Source of the DNA: Gaiellasilicea sp963745775
Lineage (GTDB): Bacteria; Actinomycetota; Thermoleophilia; Gaiellales; Gaiellaceae
DNA: 64,000 nucleotides
Reading direction: 5' to 3'
NCBI GenBank assembly: GCA_963745775.1
Contig: CAVUYY010000008.1
Span: 248,001-312,000 of the forward strand
Positions within the stretch are counted from its first letter, which is position 1. Each line of letters begins with the position of its first letter. Positions 1 to 8,492 of this stretch are shown here, piece after piece. Under the pieces are notes generated by a model. The model was given only the letters and a program-made list of their open reading frames with translations. It made no database searches and had not been told where the DNA came from. Made by a program: the position numbers and the translations under genes.

Positions 1-288
1 GTCGCCGACGTGGTAGCTCTGCGTCGTCGAGCCGTAGTCGACGGTGAGGTGCTCGATCTGACCGAGCGGCTCGGTCGGAACCGAGAAGAAGCAGTCGAGC
101 AGCGTCGTCTCGCCCTCGACGTGAGCCAGGAGGAATCCCCCGCCCGCCGGCCCCGTCAGCGGCCCCTCGGTCACGAACGCCGCGAAGGCGGCCGCGATGC
201 ACGCGTCGACGGCGTTACCGCCGCTTTCGAGTACCCTGGCGCCCGCCTCGGCGGTCAGGGGATGGCCGGCTGCGATTGCTCCTTTCAC
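1..288 (-). CDS. ggt: Gamma-glutamyltransferase, N-terminal fragment (cut by left edge)
   Basis: About 96 codons are visible, reading leftwards off the window. The translation carries GHPLTAEAGARVL, GGNAVDACIAAAF and GPLTGPAGGGFLL, the conserved N-terminal block of gamma-glutamyltranspeptidases (Ntn hydrolases that transfer or hydrolyse gamma-glutamyl groups, for example of glutathione). The catalytic threonine of the small subunit lies outside the window, so activity cannot be judged. GTG at 288 is chosen because TGA and TAG stand in frame directly upstream. There is no signal peptide before the domain, so a cytoplasmic enzyme is suggested, although most characterised bacterial GGTs are exported. 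It is divergent from the membrane protein at 368. Confidence 0.85.
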   Translation of the reverse strand, partial: MKGAIAAGHPLTAEAGARVLESGGNAVDACIAAAFAAFVTEGPLTGPAGGGFLLAHVEGETTLLDCFFSVPTEPLGQIEHLTVDYGSTTQSYHVGD

Positions 289-367
289 TCACTAGAGGGT
301 AAAGCTCTGGTGTTTGTGCCGATAAGGGAGGCAGGACCCGCTCAGCCACCACGAACGTTGGAGATAG

Positions 368-1409
368 ATGCACGTACGACCCACGCTCTCTGCGCATTGG
401 CGCCAGATCGCCTTCGGCCTCGCCTCGCTCGGCATCGTCGGGGTGATCGCCTCGATGCCGCAGCTTCTGGGCGGCCACGTGCGCGAAGGGCTTCGCGGGT
501 CTCGGCGCGGCGAGCCCGGCGTGGCTCTGGACGGCGGCGCTCGGCTTCGCGCTCTCGCTCGCCGCGTCCGGCTGGGCCTGGCGCTCGGCGCTGCAGCGGT
601 GCGGCGGCCGGACGTCGAGGATCGACTCGGCGGCACGGTACGGCTGCGGCTCGCTCCTCAACTCGTTCGCTCCCGCCCGACTCGGCACCGCCTTGCGCTT
701 CGCGCTCTTCGCGCGCACGCTCGAGGGCGAGGGACGGCTCTGGACCTCCGGCGGGGTGGGGACGTCCGTCGGCGTCGCCCACATCGTCTGGCTGGCCGTG
801 CTGCTCACGTTCGGCGCCGTTACCGGTGCCCTGCCGGCGTGGCCGCTCGCGATCATCGCGGTCGTGGTCGGCGTGGCGGTCGCGGTCGCCTACTTCACGC
901 GCAGCTTCCATCCGAAGGGGCGCGTTGCCCACGTGCTCGATGCGTTCCACGCCCTCGGCCGCTGTCCGCGCGCCGCGGGGGAGCTGCTCGGCTGGATCGG
1001 GCTCGCGACTGTTGGCCGGGTCGCCGCGGCGACGGCGGTGTGTGCCGCCTTCGGGATCTCGCGCCCGCTGGCCGCCGCGCTCCTGATCGTGCCTGCGCTC
1101 GAGCTCGCCGGAACGCTGCCGCTGACGCCGGGGAACATCGGCGTCGCGAGCGCGGCGATCGTCTTCGCCCTGAAGGCACACGGCGCCGAGGTCGATACGG
1201 CGATCGCGGCGGGAATCGCGTTCAGCGCGGTCGAGACCGTGACGAGCATCGTCTTCGGCGCGGGGAGCGCCCTCTACCTCGTCGCCGGCCAGGCTCCCGG
1301 ATTCCAGGCGCCAGGGCTTCGCCGTTACGCGCTGGCGGGGGTTTCGGCGACGGGCTGTCTCGCGCTCGGCGCCGCCTTCGGCGCGACCGTCGTCCTGCCG
1401 CTCGTCTAG
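368..1409 (+). CDS. Flippase-like integral membrane protein (LPG synthase TM / UPF0104 type), frameshifted
   Basis: The product is a multi-pass membrane protein resembling the flippase-like transmembrane domain of lysylphosphatidylglycerol synthases and UPF0104 proteins. Family-like motifs are NSFAPARLGTALRFALF near the middle and LPLTPGNIGVASAAIVFAL in the second half, a block typical of these proteins. ATG 368 follows GGAG at short distance. The reading frame breaks near 490: the first 40 codons are in one frame and the rest, from the segment GLGAASPAWLW on, in the next. Dropping one base there gives VREGFAGLGAASPAW, and the span is 3n+1. The substrate is unknown; members act in lipid or polyprenyl-linked glycan transport. 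Confidence 0.7.
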
Positions 1410-1426
1410 CGCAGCGCTCTGCGCCG

Positions 1427-2903
1427 CTAGGTGCGGAGGAAGCTCGGGCGGCTCGAGGGGGTCGTCGGGCCTCGTGGTGCGGAGGCTGCTCGAGCTGGTG
1501 AAGCTCGGCGGCGGCTGACGGCGGCCTCTGCCGCCGAGACCGGTGGCCACGACCGTGACCCAGACCTGGCCGGCGAGACGCTCGTCGACGGTGGCGCCGA
1601 AGATGATGTTCGTGTCGTCGGTCGCGGCCTGGCGGACGAGCTCCGCCGCGTCGTTCACCTCGAGCAGGGTCAGGTCCTCGCCGCCCGCGATCGAGAGCAG
1701 GATTCCGCGAGCGCCGACGATCTCGGTGTCGATCAGCGGCGAGCGGAGCGCCCGCTCGGCGGCCTGCTTCGCCCGGTCCTCGCCGGTCGCGAAGCCGATC
1801 CCCATCAACGCCGACCCCGCGTCGGACATGACCGTGCGCACGTCAGCGAAGTCGAGGTTGATCAGGCCGGGCATCGTGATCAGGTCGGTGATCCCCTGGA
1901 CGCCCTGGCGGAGGACGTCGTCCGCGATCTTGAACGCGTCGAGCATCGACGTCGAGCGGTCGAGCACCTCGAGCAACCGGTCGTTCGGGATCACGATCAC
2001 GGTGTCGCACGCGGCGCGAAGCTCCTCGACGCCGACGTCGGACGAGCCCTTGCGGCGCGACCCCTCGAACCGGAACGGGGTGGTGACGATGCCGACCGTG
2101 AGCGCTCCGAGCTCACGCGCGATCCGGGCAACGACCGGCGCGGCACCTGTCCCCGTGCCACCGCCCTCGCCGGCGGTCACGAAGACCATGTCGGAGCCGC
2201 GGAGCGCGTTCTTGATCTGGTCGTAGCCCTCCTCGGCGGAACGGCGGCCGATCTCCGGGTCGGCGCCGGAGCCGAGACCCTGGGTGAGATCGCGGCCGAT
2301 GTGGAGCTTGACGGGCGCGTCCGAGAGCTGGAGCTGCTGGAGATCCGTGTTGACGGCGACGAACTCGACGGCGGAGATCCCGGCGTCGATCATCCGGTTC
2401 ACCGCGTTGAGACCGGCGCCACCGACGCCCACGACGCGAATGACGGCGAGGTAGGAAGCCGAGTCGGGACGGGTCGCGTACTCGAGTCGCGGCGCCGGCT
2501 CGGGGAGCGGCTCCAGGAAGCGGCTCGCCGGCGGCTCGTAGGGACGCTCGCGCGGGGCCGGCTCCGGCGTGGTGGCCTTCGCGGGCGGTTCGGAGGCCGG
2601 AGCCTCCGGCGCGGCGGTCTCGGGCGCGGCGGTCGTGGCAGCCGGGACCGCCTCCTCGCGATCGGAGCGGGCGAAGTCGGGCACGTGCTCGACCGTCCGC
2701 TCCTGCGGCTCCTCGGTCGCCGGCGGGGCCTTCTTCCGCGACTTCGGAGCCTTCGCGGGGCTCTCGGCCGCCGCCTCCGGCGCGGAAGTCGGCTGCTCGG
2801 GCTCGGCCTCCGGCGTGTCCTGGGCCTGCCGCTGGGCGGCCTCGGTCGCGCGGAAGAGCTCGGCGAGCGGGCCCTCACGCATGCTCGCGCGATTTCGCGC
2901 CAT
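1427..2903 (-). CDS. ftsZ: Cell division GTPase FtsZ with long N-terminal extension
   Basis: FtsZ polymerises with GTP into the division ring. Residues from about 153 give the tubulin-like core: VVGVGGAGLNAVNRM, the GTP loop GEGGGTGTGAAPVVA, and VTTPFRFEGSRR. Before it lie about 150 residues rich in Ala, Glu and Pro, where most FtsZ proteins have about ten. ATG 2903 is set by a strong AAGGAGG 6 bases upstream and overlaps the end of parA by 29 bases. The frame as read runs past the natural end to position 342; removing one base near 1442 restores DPLEPPEFLRT and a stop at 1427, the usual C-terminal peptide that binds FtsA/SepF-type partners. The 1477-base span is 3n+1. The locus is not a division (dcw) cluster. 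Confidence 0.93.
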
Positions 2904-3645
2904 GGAGCACCTCCTTCGCGAGGTCGCGGTAGGCCTCCGCGGCCGTACCGTTCGGGTCGTACTTCATGATCGACGAGCCCTTCACCGGCGCCTCCGCGTA
3001 GCGGACGGTCTTGCGGATCCGGGTCTTGAACACGAGCTCGCCGAAGTTCTCCTCGAGGATCTCGATCGCCTCGCGCGCGTGCAGCGTCCGGGCGTCGAAC
3101 ATCGTCGGCAGGATCCCTTCGATCTTGACGTCGGGATTCAGGTTCTCGCGAACCATGGCCAGCGTGTTCTCGAGCTGGACGAGCCCGCGCAGCGACAGGT
3201 ACTCGCATTGCACGGGGACGATCACGCCCGTCGCGGCGACGAAGGCGTTGATCGTCAAGAGGCCGAGCGACGGCGGTGTGTCGACCATGATGAAGTCGTA
3301 GGAGTCGCGCACCTCGAGCAGCGCCTTCTCGAGCGCGCGCTCGCGCCCGATCATCGCGGAGAGCGCGAGCTCTGCCCCGGCGAGGTCGATCGACGAGACG
3401 GCGACGTCGACCTCCGCCCTGTGAATGATCTCGGTGATCGGCAGCCGGTGCACGAGGACGTCGAACATCGAGCGCTCGATCGCATCCGGGTTCATTCCCT
3501 GGCTCATCGTCAGGTTGCCCTGCGGATCGAGGTCGATCACGAGCACGCGGTAGCCCTGCTCCTTGAACGCCACGCCGAGATTGAGTGTCGTCGTGGTCTT
3601 CGCGACGCCTCCCTTCTGGTTGGCGAACACGATCACCCTCTGCAA
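2875..3645 (-). CDS. parA: ParA/Soj-family ATPase
   Basis: This 256-residue protein has the deviant Walker A KGGVAKTTTTLNLG close to the N-terminus, DLDPQGNLTMSQG, and Walker B-like FIMVDTPPSLGLLT, the pattern of ParA/Soj/MinD ATPases that move along DNA or membrane to place chromosomes or other cargo. TTG 3645 is preferred because GAGGAG stands 6 bases upstream and the family normally starts a few residues before the P-loop; an upstream ATG would add an unrelated leader. No ParB is present nearby. The gene runs into ftsZ with a 29-base overlap, so the two are co-transcribed and probably translationally coupled, which points to a role in division-site placement (inference). Confidence 0.9.
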   Translation of the reverse strand: MQRVIVFANQKGGVAKTTTTLNLGVAFKEQGYRVLVIDLDPQGNLTMSQGMNPDAIERSMFDVLVHRLPITEIIHRAEVDVAVSSIDLAGAELALSAMIGRERALEKALLEVRDSYDFIMVDTPPSLGLLTINAFVAATGVIVPVQCEYLSLRGLVQLENTLAMVRENLNPDVKIEGILPTMFDARTLHAREAIEILEENFGELVFKTRIRKTVRYAEAPVKGSSIMKYDPNGTAAEAYRDLAKEVLHGAKSREHA

Positions 3646-3758
3646 CGACGTCTCCTCGGTGGTGGAAGGCGACCGGACGAGCGGTCGCGGAAGCAGGCGC
3701 ATGAGTCCCATCTGAAGATCCGGTTCAAGGGTATCGACGCGATTCCTGCACTCCGGCC

Positions 3759-4706
3759 TCAGTCCTCTCCGTCCCAGTAGTCGAGGCGCTCCAGCCGGGC
3801 GATCAGGCCGATCCCGCGAAAGTTGACCTTGTTCGAGCGCGGGTAGTAGGCGATGTCGTTCGGCTCGCGCGTTCCGTACGACAGGAGGGTCAACCCGGCA
3901 GGCCCGGCGCGAAAGCAGTGCGCGACGCGCGTACCGGCCGGGCGGGCGACCGTCGAGCCGGCGCGAACCGGGAACGTGCCGGTCACGGCGTCGGGCCACG
4001 CCGACGGCGTCGGAGTCAGCTCGAGCTCGCCCTCGCCGTCGAGGACGACGAAGAGCTCCTCCTCGGCCGAGTGGCAGTGCGGCGGCACGTTCAGCTTCCC
4101 GGCAGGCACGCTGACCAGGTTGAGGCCGGTGCGCACGCTCCCGGCCGCCCTGCCCAGGTCGCGCGCCTCACTCGAGACGCTGCCTCGACCGAATGGCTCC
4201 GACTCGACGTCGGCCACGTTGACGATCCAGGTCGGCCGCTCGACACGTTCGCCCACCTCGGGCTCGCCGGCCGCCTCCTCGAGGGCCCACGGGTGCTCGT
4301 CCTCGGCTCCGGTGCGGACCCACGCGCCGAGACCCCAGGAGACGCCCGCCCGCGGCAGCCGCGCCCCGCTCCCCCGGTGACGCTCGCCGAACGCGAGCAC
4401 CTCGAGACCGTCTGCGCCGGCGCGGAGCGTATGGGCTTCGGTTCCGGCCGTGTGGACGAGGCAGTCGCCGGCGGCAACGTCGTAGCAGGCGCCGTCCTGC
4501 CACGAGACGCCGGAGCCGGAAAGCACGTAGAAGATCTCCTCCTCCGAGTTCTCCACGTGCGCCGGTGTCGACCATCGACCCGCGTCGACGCGAATCCGCT
4601 TGACGCCGGTCGCAACCGATCGATCGCCGGTGAGGCTCTGCCAGTCGCCCCCGATGTGGCCGCGCTCCATCCGCGTCCAGGGCAGCTCGTCCCAGTGCGA
4701 GATCAC
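3759..4706 (-). CDS. Bicupin (two cupin domains)
   Basis: The 315-residue product has two cupin barrels. The first carries STPAHVENSEEEIFYVLSG and GDCLVHTAGTEAHTL, the second VPPHCHSAEEELFVVLDGEG and RPAGTRVAHCF; His/Glu clusters of this kind normally bind a metal ion. Bicupins of this layout include quercetinase-like dioxygenases and oxalate decarboxylases, but no substrate can be assigned. Start GTG 4706 is chosen because a CATAAT box lies exactly 6 bases before it and no ribosome site is seen; the open frame extends further upstream to 4832 without support. parA lies downstream on the same strand, 113 bases away. Confidence 0.8.
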   Translation of the reverse strand: MISHWDELPWTRMERGHIGGDWQSLTGDRSVATGVKRIRVDAGRWSTPAHVENSEEEIFYVLSGSGVSWQDGACYDVAAGDCLVHTAGTEAHTLRAGADGLEVLAFGERHRGSGARLPRAGVSWGLGAWVRTGAEDEHPWALEEAAGEPEVGERVERPTWIVNVADVESEPFGRGSVSSEARDLGRAAGSVRTGLNLVSVPAGKLNVPPHCHSAEEELFVVLDGEGELELTPTPSAWPDAVTGTFPVRAGSTVARPAGTRVAHCFRAGPAGLTLLSYGTREPNDIAYYPRSNKVNFRGIGLIARLERLDYWDGED

Positions 4707-4712
4707 GCAGCG

Positions 4713-4718
4713 ATTATG
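4713..4718 (-). promoter_or_regulatory. -10 box of leaderless bicupin gene
   Basis: CATAAT on the minus strand, 6 bases before GTG 4706, with no ribosome-binding site in between. This is the same geometry as at other starts in this window. The 224-base divergent interval 4707-4930 otherwise holds only a 10-base direct repeat (GATTGGCGTC at 4797 and 4834) and no gene. Confidence 0.5.
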
Positions 4719-4930
4719 TCCCGTGCGGCGCCGTATGCAGGCACTCGACCACCTCCTCGCTTCCACTCGGTCGACTAGAGGACGTGCATGCATGCCGATT
4801 GGCGTCGCTGGAGCCTGAGCCGTCCTCGTCACGGATTGGCGTCATGGGCGCGCGACGTTTCGGCCCGAGGTGCTCTAGGATCGCGTCACCGCGGTTGACG
4901 CCGAGCTAAGCCAACACAGGGGGAGGGTGG

Positions 4931-5635
4931 ATGGCGGACGACCAGAGGAACGCCCGGATCTTCGGAGTGCTCTTCCTGATCACGTACGCCACATCGATCG
5001 GCGCGCTGGCTCTCTTCCAGCCCGTTCTCGACGACCCAGCTGGTTACATCTCCGGTGGCGGGAAGGACAACCAGATCTACCTGGGCGCCTTCCTGGAGCT
5101 GCTGCTGATCATCGCCAACGTCGGAACCGCAGTTGTGCTCTATCCGATCGTGAGGCGACAGAACGAACTCCTCGCCATCGGTTATGTCGCTGCTCGAATC
5201 ATCGAGTGCGTCTTCATTGCGGGCGGGATCATCCTTGTGCTCGGGGTCGTCAGCCTGCGCCAGGACTCTCCAGACGCGGCCGACCTCGCCGTCTCGCTCG
5301 CGCAACTCAAGGATTGGACGTTTCTGTTTGGCCCTGGGTTCATCGTCCCCTTCGGAAACGGGTTGCTCCTCGGCTACCTGATGTATAAGACTGGCCTCGT
5401 CCCGCGGCGCATGACCTGGCTCGGACTGATTGGAGGGCCGCTCCTTCTGATCGGGAGCATCGGCACGCTGTTTGACTGGTGGGGTGCGGGCACCACGGTG
5501 CCAGCCCTCTTGGTAATCCCCGAGTTCTTCTGGGAGCTATCGCTCGGAATCTACGCGGCGATCTGGGGTTTCCGAAAGGATGCGCCGATTCTTTCCGCGC
5601 GCCGAACGACGGCTTCGCAAACCGACGCCGCGTAG
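4931..5635 (+). CDS. DUF4386 family membrane protein
   Basis: A 234-residue integral membrane protein with about six hydrophobic helices. The opening NARIFGVLFLITYATSIGA and later GYVAARIIECVFIAGG and GLVPRRMTWLGLIGG are the hallmarks of DUF4386, a family of unknown function common in actinobacteria and firmicutes. ATG 4931 has GGGGGAGGG about 4 bases upstream. It is followed after 16 bases by a second membrane protein on the same strand, and the pair probably forms an operon. The reaction or ligand is not known. Confidence 0.85.
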   Translation: MADDQRNARIFGVLFLITYATSIGALALFQPVLDDPAGYISGGGKDNQIYLGAFLELLLIIANVGTAVVLYPIVRRQNELLAIGYVAARIIECVFIAGGIILVLGVVSLRQDSPDAADLAVSLAQLKDWTFLFGPGFIVPFGNGLLLGYLMYKTGLVPRRMTWLGLIGGPLLLIGSIGTLFDWWGAGTTVPALLVIPEFFWELSLGIYAAIWGFRKDAPILSARRTTASQTDAA

Positions 5636-5651
5636 GCGAACGGGTTTCCCT

Positions 5652-6362
5652 TTGGCTACGCCCTCAGACCGCTCAGCAGACGCTCTCCCCACGTCCTGGC
5701 AGCGGCTGCTAGCCCTGTCTGGCGTCGCGTTCGCGGTGCTCCTGGTGCTCGGCTGGTTCCTCAGCGGAGGCAACACGCCGGACTACGCGGCGACAGACGA
5801 GGACTGGACGACCTGGGCGGAGGACAACCAGTGGAAGAGCCGGGTTGGTGGGTTCCTGATCCTGCTCGCAGGCTTTGTCTTCCTGCATTTCGCGGCGACG
5901 ATCCGAACTGTGCTCGGGAGCGCCGAGGCGACGGTTCGCGGGTCGGTGCAACTCGCCCGAGTCGCGTTCGCGGGAGCCCTCACCGGGATCACCGGCATCA
6001 CGATGGCCATCGTCCTGATCGCGTCTGCCGCTACCGAGGGTGCCGACGCGAATCCCGTGGTGAGTCGAGCGGTGACCTCAGCGGCGGCGGGGCCATACTT
6101 CGTCGCTGCGATGGGCTTTGCCGTGATGCTCGCGGCTGCCGGATTGCTGACGCTGCGCAGCGGAATCTTCGCGCGCTGGATCGGGATCGTGGCGCTGCTC
6201 GGCGCGCTTTCCTTCCTCATCACGTTCTTCGCGGTCATTCAGGGCATGAGCGAAGACAGCGTGTTCGGCTACGGCTTTCTTCCCGGCATCCTCGCGCTCG
6301 CGATCTGGTCGATCGCTACGAGCCTGGCTGCATATCGCGCGGTGGCGACCACCGCCCGCTAG
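5652..6362 (+). CDS. Six-helix membrane protein, unknown function
   Basis: I do not recognise a family. The product has about six transmembrane segments, starting with LLALSGVAFAVLLVLGWFL and ending with FLPGILALAIWSIATSLAAY. Between helices 1 and 2 lies a soluble stretch with DEDWTTWAEDNQWKS. TTG 5652 is preferred because it follows the DUF4386 stop by 16 bases; an in-frame ATG at 5580 would add a basic leader overlapping that gene. It is likely a functional partner of the DUF4386 protein by position only. Confidence 0.65.
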   Translation: MATPSDRSADALPTSWQRLLALSGVAFAVLLVLGWFLSGGNTPDYAATDEDWTTWAEDNQWKSRVGGFLILLAGFVFLHFAATIRTVLGSAEATVRGSVQLARVAFAGALTGITGITMAIVLIASAATEGADANPVVSRAVTSAAAGPYFVAAMGFAVMLAAAGLLTLRSGIFARWIGIVALLGALSFLITFFAVIQGMSEDSVFGYGFLPGILALAIWSIATSLAAYRAVATTAR

Positions 6363-6382
6363 TCGACCCCTCGGGGTTCGAC
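6362..6382 (+). terminator. Possible terminator hairpin
   Basis: GTCGACCCC, two bases, then GGGGTTCGAC form a short stem-loop directly after the stop of the membrane protein at 6362, between convergent genes. No T-run follows, so Rho-independent function is uncertain. Confidence 0.35.
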
Positions 6383-6474
6383 GGCCGTTCCTCCGCTGCC
6401 CTCTGGACACCCACGAACTGAGTATCGGCATCCAATGTTCCCGAGACTCGGCAGGCGGATCCGTGCCACTCGCG

Positions 6475-7695
6475 TTACCCGGTGCGGGCCAGCCGCGCCG
6501 CGGAGCGCAGGCCGAGGAGCTCGTCGTCGAGGGCGCCTAAGACCGCCGCGCGGTCGCCGTCCTGCAGCACCTCGACGAGCGAGCGACGGACCGCGTCGGC
6601 CGCCGAAGGCAGCGCCTGCTCTCCGGATCCGAGCGCCCGCAACGACGCGTGCAGCGAGCGCCGCTCCTCCGACCCCTCGCCGAGCAACACCGCCGCGCGT
6701 AGCGCCCACGTCTCTCCGAGCAACGCGGCCAGGGCACCACGAAGCTGCTCGGAGCGGAAGGGCTCGTTCTGGAAGAGCGAGAGCTCCCAGCGATCGAGCG
6801 CCTCGGCGAGCGCCTCGTCGGCGTCGGCCAGAGCGAGCGCGCCGAGCACAGCTCTCGCCACCTCGGCGCGAAACGAATCGAGCCGCGTCGCCTCTCCCGC
6901 CGGCTGCGTCGCCGCGATCGGCAGCACCGGCCGGATCCCGAACGGCCGCCAGTCGAGCCGCTCGAAGAGGACGGGTCCGGCAGACACGGGCGCGGCCGTG
7001 GCGAGACGAAGAGCCGTGACCGCGTCGGAGAGCTCGGCCGGCGCGTCGGGCGGCTCCTCCCCCGCACCGAGCCCCCGCTCGAGCTCGAGCACGCAGTAGC
7101 GGTCGACGTCCGCCCCGAAGCCCGGCGGAAGGAGGCCCTGAGCCTCGGGCCAGTGCCGCGCCAGCTCTCCCGTCGCAGCCGCCCGGATCCGGAGCCCGTC
7201 TCCGAGCTCGACCTGCGTGATCACCGAGATTCCGACGAGCGGCGCGACGGCCGCGTACGCACGGGAGTCGCCGAAGAGTGAGCGCTCGAGCTCGGCGTAC
7301 GCGCGCTCGAAGGCGACGTCGTCCCAGTCGAACCCACCGCAGGACTCCGCCGTTGCGATCAGCAGCGCGACGAGCACCGTGCGGTACAGCGCCTGCTCCT
7401 CCGACGGTCTCGGGCCGGCGTGCGCGCGGGCGTAGATCGCCGCCGCCGGCTCGCGCAGGAGCTCGTCGAGCGCGATCCGCGCATCCTCGCGCTTGGCCAG
7501 CGCGCCCGCCCGCGCCTCCACGAAGGAACGCACGAGCGGTCGGTACTCGTAGAGCGCCGGACCGCCACGCTGGATGTGCTCCTCGAACGAGAACGGGAGC
7601 TCGTCGCCTTCCTCGAGCGCTCGGCCGAGGAAGACGAAGGCGCCGAGGCAGAACGCGCGCAGGGTCAGATGGAGCTGAGGTGAGCGAACCGCCAC
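6475..7695 (-). CDS. Conserved hypothetical protein, 406 residues
   Basis: I do not recognise this protein. It is soluble and alpha-helical in composition, very rich in Ala, Leu, Glu and Arg, with no transmembrane segment and no nucleotide-binding motif. GTG 7695 is preferred because it lies 8 bases after the stop of the nei-type gene; the open frame extends to 7746 but that would run into the neighbour. The translation MAVRSPQLHLTLRAF begins the conserved-looking part. Same strand and tight spacing indicate co-transcription with the DNA glycosylase. Confidence 0.65.
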   Translation of the reverse strand: MAVRSPQLHLTLRAFCLGAFVFLGRALEEGDELPFSFEEHIQRGGPALYEYRPLVRSFVEARAGALAKREDARIALDELLREPAAAIYARAHAGPRPSEEQALYRTVLVALLIATAESCGGFDWDDVAFERAYAELERSLFGDSRAYAAVAPLVGISVITQVELGDGLRIRAAATGELARHWPEAQGLLPPGFGADVDRYCVLELERGLGAGEEPPDAPAELSDAVTALRLATAAPVSAGPVLFERLDWRPFGIRPVLPIAATQPAGEATRLDSFRAEVARAVLGALALADADEALAEALDRWELSLFQNEPFRSEQLRGALAALLGETWALRAAVLLGEGSEERRSLHASLRALGSGEQALPSAADAVRRSLVEVLQDGDRAAVLGALDDELLGLRSAARLARTG

Positions 7696-7703
7696 CTCGA
7701 CGT

Positions 7704-8456
7704 CTACGCGCCCGGAAGCTCGCCTCCTGCCTGGCAGCCGGAGCACCAGTACGCGGTTCGGTTCGCATCCCCCTGGCCGCGCGAGCCGACAATCGTGCCG
7801 CAGCGTCTGCAGGGCCGGCCTGCCCGGCGATACACGTTTCGGCCGGAACGCCCACTCGTCAGCGAGGCCTGCATCAGCCGACGTGCCGCGCCGACCGCGG
7901 CCCCGAGAACGTCATCCGAGACGTCCCGGACCCGGCTCCACGGCGAGACCCGAATCTCCCAGAGCGCCTCGGCCATCCACATGTTCCCGATCCCCGAAAC
8001 GAGCCGCTGGCTCTGGAGCGCCTCTCCGAGCCAGCGGTCTCCGGCGCTGCGGAGCCTGGCGACAACCGCGTCGACGTCGAGCTCCGCCCCGAGCACGTCC
8101 GGTCCGAGCTGAGAGAGGCGCCGACCGTCGAGCGTCAGCACCGGCCCGTTCCACTGCACCGCCTCCAGCTCCGCGCCGCGGAGGACGAGCCACGGCAGCC
8201 CCGCGCGCGAGGTGCCACGCGCGTCGACCCGCCAGCGCCCGTTCATCCGCAGGTGACTACGGACGACGAGGCCACCCTCGAAGCGAAGCAGCAGGTTCTT
8301 CCCCACGGCCTCGACCGCCTCGAGGACGCGCCCGTCGACGGCCTCGGCAACCCCCGTCGCCTGTCCACGCGGATTCGGCGACGACGCCTCCAACCGCTGA
8401 CCGACGAGCGGCTGCAGGCGCCGGGCGGCACGGTGGAGCGAATCACCCTCTGGCAC
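7704..8456 (-). CDS. nei: Fpg/Nei family DNA glycosylase (endonuclease VIII type)
   Basis: Base-excision repair enzyme that removes oxidised bases and nicks the abasic site. The mature N-terminus would be PEGDSLHRAA, with the catalytic Pro2 and Glu3 of the Fpg/Nei family. RLVSGIGNMWMAEALW is the helix-two-turn-helix region, and the C-terminus has a four-Cys zinc finger, CRRCGTIVG followed by YWCSGCQ. The length (250) is normal for actinobacterial Nei2-type proteins. GTG 8456 is fixed by the need for Pro as residue 2, and a TACCCT box 6 bases upstream suggests a leaderless message. It is divergent from the GAF-MerR gene, with promoters only 12 bases apart. In mycobacteria nei sits beside lhr; here lhr is two genes away. 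Confidence 0.9.
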   Translation of the reverse strand: MPEGDSLHRAARRLQPLVGQRLEASSPNPRGQATGVAEAVDGRVLEAVEAVGKNLLLRFEGGLVVRSHLRMNGRWRVDARGTSRAGLPWLVLRGAELEAVQWNGPVLTLDGRRLSQLGPDVLGAELDVDAVVARLRSAGDRWLGEALQSQRLVSGIGNMWMAEALWEIRVSPWSRVRDVSDDVLGAAVGAARRLMQASLTSGRSGRNVYRRAGRPCRRCGTIVGSRGQGDANRTAYWCSGCQAGGELPGA

Positions 8457-8462
8457 CTGCGG

Positions 8463-8486
8463 AGGGTAGCCCTGCCGGGGTACTGT
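8463..8486. promoter_or_regulatory. Back-to-back leaderless promoters of nei and the GAF-MerR regulator
   Basis: TACCCT on the minus strand (8463-8468) lies 6 bases before GTG 8456, and TACTGT on the plus strand (8481-8486) lies 6 bases before ATG 8493. Only 12 bases separate the boxes, so polymerase binding in the two directions must be mutually exclusive, and a MerR-type protein bound here could switch both. Confidence 0.5.
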
Positions 8487-8492
8487 GAAGGA

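Noticed and set aside
342..1426. C-terminal extension of FtsZ to an 853-residue protein
   Set aside because: The extra 360 residues are low-complexity Arg-rich translation antisense to a real membrane-protein gene, and a one-base correction gives the normal FtsZ tail and stop.
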